Positions 1 to 4,741 of a stretch of DNA of 5,196 nt are shown here, one piece after another. The translations under genes were made by a program, and so were the position numbers. Numbering within the stretch: position 1 is the stretch's first letter; each line of letters opens with the position of its first letter. The DNA is from Chloroflexota bacterium (GTDB taxonomy: Bacteria > Chloroflexota > Dehalococcoidia > Lucifugimonadales > Lucifugimonadaceae): assembly GCA_016189845.1 (NCBI GenBank), contig JACPRT010000051.1, positions 1-5,196 on the forward strand, read 5' to 3'. The notes under the pieces are model-generated. The model was not told the origin of the DNA. It was given only the letters and a program-made list of their open reading frames with translations, and did no database searches.

Positions 1-257
1 CCCCATGCGCTGAGCCGCCGAGCGCATACAAGCCCGCCGCCACCGTTACCGCCGCTGCCCGCCAGCTCCACGACCCGACGCCCTAGTGCGTTTCCACCAA
101 GAAACCGGTCGCGCGCGACCACAGCCAGGCTCCGGCCCGCGTTTTCCATCATCTGCAACAGCACAATCCCGTAACGGTCGATCATTAGCCGGTCGACCGC
201 TCGCATCTGCTCCGCGGTCAGATACGGCAAGTCATCGGCCGACACTTCTGGGAACAC
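1..257 (-). CDS. nnrE: NAD(P)H-hydrate epimerase, N-terminal part (YjeF_N domain), truncated by window edge
   Basis: Enzymes of this family epimerise the R and S forms of damaged, hydrated NAD(P)H so that a partner dehydratase can repair them; they are cytosolic. Eighty-five codons are visible. Residues 13-23 (LTAEQMRAVDR) and 35-43 (QMMENAGRS) match the opening helix and the MENAG motif of YjeF_N proteins. Residues 62-80 hold a VVELAG strand followed by the glycine-rich loop GSGGNGGGG and LVCARRL, where the family usually has GPGNNGGDGLVAARHL. Two loop positions differ from the usual form: N70 to G and D74 to G. The GTG start at 257 is chosen because GGAGG lies 6 bases upstream of it; an in-frame GTG 21 bases further upstream has no such site. 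The C-terminal end is outside the window, so it is unknown whether a dehydratase domain (NnrD) is fused, as in many bacteria. The family call is firm; activity is less sure because of the loop changes. Confidence 0.88.
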   Translation of the reverse strand, partial: MFPEVSADDLPYLTAEQMRAVDRLMIDRYGIVLLQMMENAGRSLAVVARDRFLGGNALGRRVVELAGSGGNGGGGLVCARRLSAW

Positions 258-263
258 GCCTCG

Positions 264-268
264 CCTCC
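264..268 (-). promoter_or_regulatory. Ribosome binding site of the epimerase gene
   Basis: GGAGG on the minus strand, 6 bases before the GTG at 257. It fixes the start, because the alternative in-frame GTG further upstream has no purine-rich site before it. Confidence 0.7.
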
Positions 269-436
269 GATCGATCACTCTGGTATTCCCAAACCTCAAC
301 ACTCCAGCGCAAATCAGAAGATTCTGCCGATACATGCGCCGGCCGTCGCACACGAAGCGCCGGTTGATGCATCTGAATAAGTGACGAGCCGATTTCGGAT
401 CATCCAGCGCGTGAAGCGTACGAGCGGCTCGAAGCT

Positions 437-441
437 GGAGG
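437..441 (+). promoter_or_regulatory. Ribosome binding site deciding the start of the small ORF
   Basis: GGAGG, 8 bases before ATG 450. It favours the 63-residue form over the longer GTG-381 form. The same bases could also simply encode Leu-Glu-Val if translation starts further upstream. Confidence 0.45.
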
Positions 442-449
442 TCTTCGAA

Positions 450-641
450 ATGACCGGACAGGTCCAGGTAGAAAAAGTCAGCGAATACGGCGAAACGATG
501 GGCCCCGAGGTGATATGGCGAAAATCCCTGCTGCGCGTCGGAGATGAGGAGACGGCAGCCTTCGAATTGTTCCTGCGCGGGGTGGAGTTTCGCGGTCCCT
601 GTGGGAATGCGGCGCTCTCGGGAGCGGGGGCGGACGCGTAA
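450..641 (+). CDS. Small hypothetical protein (63 aa)
   Basis: I do not recognise this protein. From ATG 450 it has 63 residues, with a charged, valine-rich first part (QVQVEKVSEYGE), a central WRKSLLRVGDEE segment and a Gly/Ala-rich tail. No signal peptide or membrane segment is visible. Third codon positions are mostly G or C, as in the neighbouring real genes. The ATG is favoured because GGAGG stands 8 bases upstream. The frame stays open back to a GTG at 381, directly after an in-frame TAA, which would give 86 residues; that start has no clear ribosome site, although the extra codons also look coding-like. The gene diverges from the epimerase gene and converges on the lipoprotein gene, with a strong hairpin just after its stop, which fits a real transcription unit. 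It could still be a chance ORF. Confidence 0.45.
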   Translation: MTGQVQVEKVSEYGETMGPEVIWRKSLLRVGDEETAAFELFLRGVEFRGPCGNAALSGAGADA

Positions 642-666
642 CGGCGGACTCCACCGCGAGAACCCG

Positions 667-701
667 TCTGCCGCGTGCGATCAGCGCTCGCACACGGCAG
701 A
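667..701. terminator. Long hairpin between convergent genes, probable bidirectional terminator
   Basis: Arms 667-680 and 688-701 pair over 14 positions with a single C/A mismatch (674/694), around a 7-base loop. The element sits between the stop of the small plus-strand ORF (641) and the stop of the minus-strand lipoprotein gene (726), where a shared terminator is expected. Neither side carries a run of T, so it is not a classical intrinsic terminator. Its position and stem strength are the support. Confidence 0.5.
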
Positions 702-725
702 TGAGTCACCGCTGCTGCGACGTGT

Positions 726-2324
726 TTAGGTCCCTGGGAACGGAATGGATCCCAGGTGCGGGCCGATCCAGTTGAGTTCGTTGGCCAGATGCATCGCACC
801 GCCGGAGACGAACCGGTCGCTGGTCACCTTCCAGGTTGCCCCGTCCCAGCTGATCTCCTCGGCCGGCACGGTCAGCTTCCCGGCCATCGGCGGCGGCGTG
901 TTCGCGGGGCGGTAGAACACCGCGCCCGGCAGATTCTTCTCCCACTCGCCAGCCATCGCGCCGTCCTTGCCGGGAGGCGCCGACAGCTGCATGCCCGCCA
1001 GGCTGATCGTGGCCTCGTAGAACGCATGCAACACACTCAGCGCCTTGACGCGCGACGCTTCTGCGCCTCTTTGCGAGGCGAAGTTGAGCCCGCCGATGAT
1101 CCACGCCACGTCGTCGACCGTGTAGCTTGCCTTCGACTTGAATACGCCGTACTGCGAGTCGAAGTCGCCTAGCAACTTTCCCAGGATGCCATCCGCGGCC
1201 ACAACGTAGTCGTCTTTGCCAAGCGCGTCGCCCGCGCCGACCAGGCCCGCCACCGCCGCAGCTTGATCGACAACCCCCGTGGCGCCGGCGGTCTTGAGTT
1301 CGTCTGCGATTGAGCCGGCACGGTCTAGCGCAGCCTTCTTCACGTCGTCGCCCTGCGCGGTCGACGCCCGATACGCCAGCGCACGGATCGCCGCGGCAGA
1401 CTCACGTGCGTCCTCCGGCGTGCGGGAGTCCAGAGCCTTCATCAGGTCGGTAGCCAGCATGTCGAACATCGGCGCCATGTCGGGGTTCATGTACGGACCC
1501 TCCGCAGCCAGGCCGGCGATGTCGGAGAGCGCGTGTAGCAGCACCCAGTTGGCAGCGTAGTCGAGCGTCCCGTCCGAATCGCGGTACAGCCCGTCCGTCC
1601 CCATCAGCTCCTTCATGGCGTACTGGGCCTGCATCTGGGCGAGCATGTTAACCATCACCCCCGTGAACCGCTGCTGGGCGCCGAAGTCGGACGCCGGCGT
1701 GCCGAAGTGCGGGTTGGCGAAGTTGTGCGCCCACTGGCTCTCCTTGAGCATCGTCTCGGCCTGCCCGCGTACTGAGACGGTCTTATCGAACGTGTCTGGC
1801 TTCAGCCGCATCCCCTGGAAGTCCATGGGGTCGAATTGCATCGGATCGTTCGCCAGTTCAGGACTGCCCGACTTGTACACCGCCCGCAGCGGCGCCATGT
1901 TCTGGGGCATCATCACCATGTCGTTCGAGTTCTGGGCCACCATCATCATTGCTGCTTGCATCACGTCCATGGGCGGTTCGAACGGGATTCCCATGCCCGA
2001 CGCCATCACGAACGGCCCGAAGTGGTCACGCGATAGCCAGTAGGCCTGCCAGATCAGCGCGCCCAACGAAAACTCAGGGTCTCCACCTACGATGCCGCTG
2101 CCCTCGACGGGGACCGGTCCAGGCGACGCGGTCGCGGCCGGCGAACGGACCGCCGTTGCGGCCGGCAGCGCAGTCACAGCCGTCGCTTGTACAACAGGCG
2201 CCGCCGTAGGCGGCAAGGCTGCCGGAGTCGGGGTAGCTCCACCGCACGCGACCGCCACGGCGCCAACTGCGGACAGCGTTACAAGACCAATCTTCAGACG
2301 TCTTGAGCCAGATCGAAATACCAC
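726..2324 (-). CDS. Methionine-rich lipoprotein of unknown function
   Basis: A secreted lipoprotein of 532 residues that I cannot assign to a family. Residues 1-26 form a signal peptide: a basic start (RSGSRRLK), a hydrophobic stretch, then AVAC with Cys27 as the lipid-modified residue. Residues 28-72 are a Thr/Pro/Ala/Val linker. Residues 107-172 hold 14 methionines, including MMM at 126-128 and MVMM at 136-139, and further Met pairs follow (224-241, 279-295). Residues about 300-395 are Ala-rich and look helical; the C-terminus is richer in Trp, Pro and Gly. No CXXCH haem motif, membrane anchor or known catalytic motif is visible. Met clusters of this kind occur in periplasmic copper-handling proteins, so metal binding is possible, but that is inference only. 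The GTG at 2324 is chosen because GGGGGA precedes it by 8 bases; a GTG at 2330 lies too close to that site. It is downstream of the sigma gene on the same strand, with a 359-base dyad-rich leader between. Confidence 0.85.
   Translation of the reverse strand: MVFRSGSRRLKIGLVTLSAVGAVAVACGGATPTPAALPPTAAPVVQATAVTALPAATAVRSPAATASPGPVPVEGSGIVGGDPEFSLGALIWQAYWLSRDHFGPFVMASGMGIPFEPPMDVMQAAMMMVAQNSNDMVMMPQNMAPLRAVYKSGSPELANDPMQFDPMDFQGMRLKPDTFDKTVSVRGQAETMLKESQWAHNFANPHFGTPASDFGAQQRFTGVMVNMLAQMQAQYAMKELMGTDGLYRDSDGTLDYAANWVLLHALSDIAGLAAEGPYMNPDMAPMFDMLATDLMKALDSRTPEDARESAAAIRALAYRASTAQGDDVKKAALDRAGSIADELKTAGATGVVDQAAAVAGLVGAGDALGKDDYVVAADGILGKLLGDFDSQYGVFKSKASYTVDDVAWIIGGLNFASQRGAEASRVKALSVLHAFYEATISLAGMQLSAPPGKDGAMAGEWEKNLPGAVFYRPANTPPPMAGKLTVPAEEISWDGATWKVTSDRFVSGGAMHLANELNWIGPHLGSIPFPGT
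733..756 (-). other. Hairpin at the very end of the lipoprotein gene
   Basis: Perfect 7-base inverted repeat, CCTGGGA (733-739) and TCCCAGG (750-756), with a 10-base loop, ending 4 bases before the TAA stop. Together with the larger hairpin at 667-701 it makes two tandem stems at the 3' end of this transcript, which may help termination or protect the mRNA end. No T-run follows. Confidence 0.35.
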
Positions 2325-2332
2325 TGACACGT

Positions 2333-2338
2333 TCCCCC
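2333..2338 (-). promoter_or_regulatory. Ribosome binding site of the lipoprotein gene
   Basis: GGGGGA on the minus strand. It is 8 bases from the GTG at 2324 but only 2 bases from the GTG at 2330, so it favours the 2324 start. The open frame continues upstream to 2390, but the extra residues would put a charged, His/Arg-rich stretch in front of an otherwise well-formed signal peptide. Confidence 0.5.
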
Positions 2339-2360
2339 GTTTCGGTATGTCTGTTCGGCC

Positions 2361-2370
2361 ATGCGCGCAT
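2361..2370. repeat. Perfect 10-base palindrome in the lipoprotein leader
   Basis: ATGCGCGCAT reads the same on both strands. It lies about 40 bases upstream of the lipoprotein start and next to the dyad at 2372-2387. It is short enough to be chance in GC-rich DNA, but it forms part of a cluster. Confidence 0.35.
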
Positions 2371-2371
2371 C

Positions 2372-2387
2372 GGACCAGCGCAGGTCC
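2372..2387. repeat. Inverted repeat in the lipoprotein leader
   Basis: Arms GGACC (2372-2376) and GGTCC (2383-2387) flank a 6-base centre that itself contains GCGC. In RNA it would form a small hairpin in the 5' leader; in DNA it could be a protein binding site. Confidence 0.35.
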
Positions 2388-2425
2388 CAACCGATTCGAT
2401 GCTACCCGTAACGGCGTGGAAGGTA

Positions 2426-2441
2426 TGTCGGCAAGCCGACA
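2426..2441. repeat. Perfect 7+7 dyad next to a -10-like patch, possible operator
   Basis: TGTCGGC (2426-2432) and GCCGACA (2435-2441) are perfect inverted copies around a central AA. On the minus strand the dyad immediately follows TTTTAT (2442-2447), so if that patch is a -10 box the dyad would cover the transcription start of the lipoprotein gene, a common operator position. The promoter itself is unproven because no good -35 box was seen. Confidence 0.4.
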
Positions 2442-2474
2442 ATAAAAGCGCGGGAATCCCCCCCGAATCTACCC

Positions 2475-2522
2475 ACATCTAACGCGGCGTCCGCGTGGAC
2501 AAAGCGAGACCTCGTTAGACGT
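2475..2522. repeat. Long-spaced inverted repeat (10-base arms, one mismatch)
   Basis: Arms 2475-2484 (ACATCTAACG) and 2513-2522 (CGTTAGACGT) pair at 9 of 10 positions across a 28-base spacer. The spacer contains its own 6-base inverted repeat, ACGCGG (2481 side) and CCGCGT, with a 3-base loop. The ends ATCTAAC (2477-2483) and GTTAGAC (2514-2520) fit the RYYYAAC and GTTRRRY core patterns of integron attC sites, but at 44 bases the element is shorter than usual attC sites and no integrase or cassette is seen. Confidence 0.4.
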
Positions 2523-2683
2523 TTGGCGGAGTGCCTGGAGCGGCGGCATTCACGGATTACCCCCGCCTTTGTAACGGACTGGATGTTTTTCCGCGCCATC
2601 GCCGCGTCGTAACCGGGGGGGTGCTCTTCGCGATTGCGATCCGCCGCGGCGGGTAGGCGCGCCCAAGCGGAGTCTACAGCCTG

Positions 2684-3238
2684 CTATCTGCCCGAGAGGT
2701 ACGGCGCGAGTGCATCCCTGATCGCTACGCGTCCCCGGTGCAATCGCGTCTTGAGGGCCGTGACGGTTATCTCGAGTATTGCCGCGGCCTCTTCATTGGA
2801 GAGTCCCTGGACGTCGCGTAGCACGACCGCGGAGCGCTGGTCCGGGGGCAGGCTTGCGATCGAGGTCTGCAGCTTCTGGCCAAGCTCCTGGGAGAGAAGG
2901 GCCTGATCAGGGCTCGCACGATGATCCGGGGCATCGTACGCTCGGGTCATCTCCGCTGGCTCGGTCGGAACCTCGACTTTCCGGCTCTTCTTCCGGAGCC
3001 GCATCAGGGCGGCGTTGACGGTAATTCGATACAGCCACGTGGTGACCTGGGAAGCGCCCTTGAACCGGTCGCGGGCCCGGAAAGCGGACAGGAACGCGTC
3101 CTGCACCACTTCCTCCGCGTCCGCGTGATTACCCATCATCCGGTAGGCGACGTTGTAAACGAAGGCGGAGTGGACTTTGACGATCTGCTCAAAGTCGAGT
3201 GGGGACGCCGACTCCTCGGTATTCCGGTCTGGTACCAA
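2684..3238 (-). CDS. ECF-type RNA polymerase sigma factor
   Basis: An alternative sigma factor that would direct RNA polymerase to a small set of promoters, usually in response to envelope or redox stress. From the TTG at 3238 it has 184 residues, typical for the ECF group. Region 2 spans about residues 15-86: the HSAFVYNVAYRMMGN helix, the -10 recognition helix with DAEEVVQDAFLSAFRARDRF, and TTWLYRITVNAALMRLRKK. A variable linker follows. Region 4 spans about 123-177, with LPPDQRSAVVLRDVQGLSNEEAAAIL and a helix-turn-helix ending in TALKTRLHRGR, which would contact the -35 box. Region 3 and the N-terminal region 1 are absent, as usual for ECF factors. The TTG start has GAGGG 7 bases upstream. 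An ATG at 3298 would add 20 residues, but it has no ribosome site and would lie upstream of the likely transcription start. The adjacent divergent gene encodes a probable anti-sigma factor. Confidence 0.93.
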   Translation of the reverse strand: MVPDRNTEESASPLDFEQIVKVHSAFVYNVAYRMMGNHADAEEVVQDAFLSAFRARDRFKGASQVTTWLYRITVNAALMRLRKKSRKVEVPTEPAEMTRAYDAPDHRASPDQALLSQELGQKLQTSIASLPPDQRSAVVLRDVQGLSNEEAAAILEITVTALKTRLHRGRVAIRDALAPYLSGR

Positions 3239-3245
3239 TCTCGGG

Positions 3246-3250
3246 CCCTC
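3246..3250 (-). promoter_or_regulatory. Ribosome binding site supporting the TTG start of the sigma gene
   Basis: GAGGG on the minus strand, 7 bases before the TTG at 3238. The competing ATG at 3298 is preceded by CATAAACT, which has no Shine-Dalgarno character. Confidence 0.45.
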
Positions 3251-3300
3251 GGAACCGTTCGCCGCCAAGCCTGGTAGCGGCCATGCAAGACCTCGCATAG

Positions 3301-3329
3301 TTTATGGGGAAGAACCGCGCCCTTGTCCA
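3301..3329 (-). promoter_or_regulatory. Sigma-70-like promoter of the ECF sigma gene
   Basis: On the minus strand TGGACA (3324-3329, 5 of 6 to the TTGACA consensus) is followed after exactly 17 bases by CATAAA (3301-3306, 4 of 6 to TATAAT). Transcription would start near 3294, just inside the longest possible frame, which agrees with the TTG-3238 start. The sequence resembles a housekeeping promoter rather than the GGAAC/CGTC type used by ECF factors, so simple autoregulation is not evident from it. Confidence 0.45.
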
Positions 3330-3376
3330 CGCGGCGTGCATCTTAAGTGCAATTCACGATCTTCGGACGGCACGGT

Positions 3377-3652
3377 ATGTCTCTGAAACGACTCTGGCGA
3401 TTCAGACCGGAAGCCAGCGACCCCCACATTGAAGTGCGAGAGCGGGCTTCCGAGTACCTGGATGGAGACGCGTCGGCCTCGCTCGCGCAGCGGATACGGA
3501 TTCACCTCGACGAGTGTCAGGACTGCCGAGGCTTCGTGGGGACGCTCAGGGCGACCATTGCCGCGCTCCGCAATCTTCCCCGGATCTCCCCGCAGCCCTC
3601 CACGAAAGACGGCATCGACCAGGTCGCGGAGCCGGGCGACAGGCGATCGTAG
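3377..3652 (+). CDS. Soluble zinc-finger anti-sigma factor (zf-HC2/ZAS type)
   Basis: A probable anti-sigma factor that would hold the neighbouring ECF sigma factor inactive in the cytoplasm. From ATG 3377 it has 91 residues. Residues 17-31 (HIEVRERASEYLDGD) match the first helix of zf-HC2 domains, which usually reads C-x-E-V-R-E-L-L-S-A-Y-L-D-G-E, and residues 43-50 give the H-x3-C-x2-C signature (His43, Cys47, Cys50). The position of the usual first Cys ligand is His17. The C-terminal 40 residues are polar, with no membrane segment, so this is a soluble sensor or a plain inhibitor rather than a transmembrane one. The gene runs divergently from the sigma gene, whereas such pairs are usually co-transcribed. 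An upstream GTG at 3347 would add 10 residues. The ribosome site is weak with either start. Sigma partnership is inferred from domain and position. Confidence 0.82.
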   Translation: MSLKRLWRFRPEASDPHIEVRERASEYLDGDASASLAQRIRIHLDECQDCRGFVGTLRATIAALRNLPRISPQPSTKDGIDQVAEPGDRRS

Positions 3653-3742
3653 GGGGCACACCCGTGCACCTCTTTCGACCCTCCCCGACTCTAAGATAGC
3701 GGCCGCTTGCGAGACGGCCATCGCGATTGAAGAAATTGGCAC

Positions 3743-4689
3743 ATGAAGTTCGATCTGATCGTCATCGGCGCCGGCTCCGGGCTCGAGGTCTCGTCTGCCG
3801 CGGCAGAGCGGGGCCTTTCGGTCGCAGTCGTGGAGAGCGGGCCCTTCGGCGGCACGTGCCTGAATCGTGGGTGCATCCCGTCAAAGATGCTGATCCACTG
3901 TGCCGACGTGGTCGAGACGATCAACACTGCCAGCAAGCTCGGGGTCAAGGCCCGGGTAGAAGCGATCGACTGGCGATTCATAATCAACCGCGCCTTCGAC
4001 ACGATCGACCGGGACGCCGCGAACGTGGAAAGGGCGAACCGCGAAGCACCCAACATCACGGTCTTCAAAGGCGAAGCGGTGTTCACCGGCCGGAAAACGC
4101 TGCGAGTCGATGCCGACGAGATCTCGAGCGACACGATCGTGATCGCGGCTGGCGCCCGCCCCTTTGTCCCGGACATCCCCGGATTGGAGAGCGTGCGCTT
4201 TCTCACATCGGACCAGGCGCTGAGGCTGAGCGAACAACCGCGCCGGATGGCGATTCTCGAAATCGAATCCGCCGGAGGTACCCGGACCCTTACCGTCGAC
4301 GCGTTGCTGGTGGCGACCGGCAGGATCCCGAACACGGACACGTTGAATGTGGCCGCTATGCGGTCTTCGCGTCGCCGCAGGTAGGTGGGGTGGGAATCAC
4401 GGAGCAGGCAGCGAAGGCCCAGGGCAAACGATACGTCGCCCCATACGCCGACACGGCGTATGGCGCCTCGATTGAGGACAAGGACGGCTTCGTAAAGGTC
4501 CTTGCCGATCCCAAGACCCGTGAAATCCTCGGCTGCCACATCATCGGGACTCACGCCGCCACCCTGATCCAGGAGGCAGCGAACGCGATGCGACAGCGCG
4601 CCCGGGTCGACGCCATCACCCAGTCGATCTACGTGCACCCCGCATTGCCCGAGGTCGTTCAGCGCGCCTTCGGCGCGCTCAGTCTTTAG
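3743..4689 (+). pseudogene. Broken mycothione-reductase/dihydrolipoamide-dehydrogenase-like flavoprotein gene
   Basis: Intact relatives are FAD enzymes of about 460 residues that move electrons between NAD(P)H and a disulfide. The first frame (3743-4384) begins with the FAD dinucleotide fold (DLIVIGAGSG, residues 4-13) and the redox disulfide motif GGTCLNRGCIPSK (residues 37-49, Cys39 and Cys44). It continues normally to PRRMAIL (residue 172), where the family enters the NAD-binding GxGxxG domain. That domain is absent: the text jumps to EIESAGGTRTLTVDALLVATGRIPNTDTLNVAA in pieces that normally lie after it. After codon 205 a second jump and a frame change occur, and the original frame ends at TAG 4382-4384. 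The dimerisation domain resumes in another frame at about 4357 (YAVFASPQV) and ends normally with the catalytic HPALPE and a TAG at 4687-4689. The second FAD motif (ALGD type) is also missing. About 150 residues are lost overall. Motifs such as APNITVF and HPALPEVV point to the mycothione reductase branch. A real pseudogene or an assembly fault are both possible. Confidence 0.88.
4661..4679 (+). other. Strong GC hairpin at the 3' end of the reductase remnant
   Basis: AGCGCGCC (4661-4668) and GGCGCGCT (4672-4679) are perfect 8-base arms around a TTC loop, ending 7 bases before the stop codon and followed by CAGTCTTTAGTTC. It could act as a weak terminator before the convergent Crp/Fnr gene, but it also encodes the conserved QRAFGAL tail and lacks a proper T-run, so it may be only a product of GC-rich codon choice. 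Confidence 0.3.
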
Positions 4690-4741
4690 TTCGGTTGCTC
4701 CGTCAAGCCTGCGGCCACCCTCAGATCAGACAGTTCCTGCG

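Larger units (their letters stand above)
2325..2683 (-). promoter_or_regulatory. Gene-free leader between the sigma factor gene and the lipoprotein gene
   Basis: No convincing gene lies in these 359 bases; the open frames here have poor composition and no ribosome site. The stretch holds several dyad-symmetric elements (listed separately), a run of seven C at 2458-2464, the palindrome CCGCCGCGGCGG at 2641-2652 and an A/T-rich patch, TTTTAT on the minus strand (2442-2447), that could serve as a -10 element. No matching -35 box was found at the usual distance. No T-rich terminator for the sigma gene was seen, so read-through from sigma into the lipoprotein gene cannot be excluded. Confidence 0.45.

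Noticed and set aside
86..367. Plus-strand open frame of 93 codons
   Set aside because: It is antisense to the epimerase start, has an Arg/Ser/Pro-rich composition and no ribosome site; the minus strand carries the clear YjeF_N protein.
314..799. Minus-strand open frame of 161 codons
   Set aside because: It runs through the convergent intergenic hairpin and overlaps the end of the lipoprotein gene in another frame. Its composition is Arg/Ser/Thr-rich and matches no known protein.
2477..2520. A genuine integron attC site
   Set aside because: Only the outer core patterns fit. The length is below that of usual attC sites, the inner boxes do not pair correctly, and no integrase or cassette is visible. 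Kept only as a low-interest observation.
2402..2599. Small minus-strand ORF (65 codons) in the leader
   Set aside because: No ribosome site is present, and it runs through the dyad elements with Arg/Ser-rich composition; likely chance.
3311..3338. ECF-type promoter for the anti-sigma gene (AGAACC ... CGTG)
   Set aside because: The spacer is 18 bases, longer than usual, and the -10 half is only CGTG; too weak to list.
3692..3697. TAAGAT as a -10 box for the reductase gene
   Set aside because: No acceptable -35 sequence lies 16-18 bases upstream.
3691..4638. Long minus-strand frame of 315 codons opposite the reductase
   Set aside because: It is a GC-rich antisense shadow; the plus strand holds unmistakable flavoprotein motifs in the same place.
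3727..4689. A single 320-codon plus-strand frame covering the reductase region
   Set aside because: Only its last ~110 codons (from about 4357) are reductase sequence. The first part is an out-of-frame, Arg-rich shadow of the true frame that starts at 3743.
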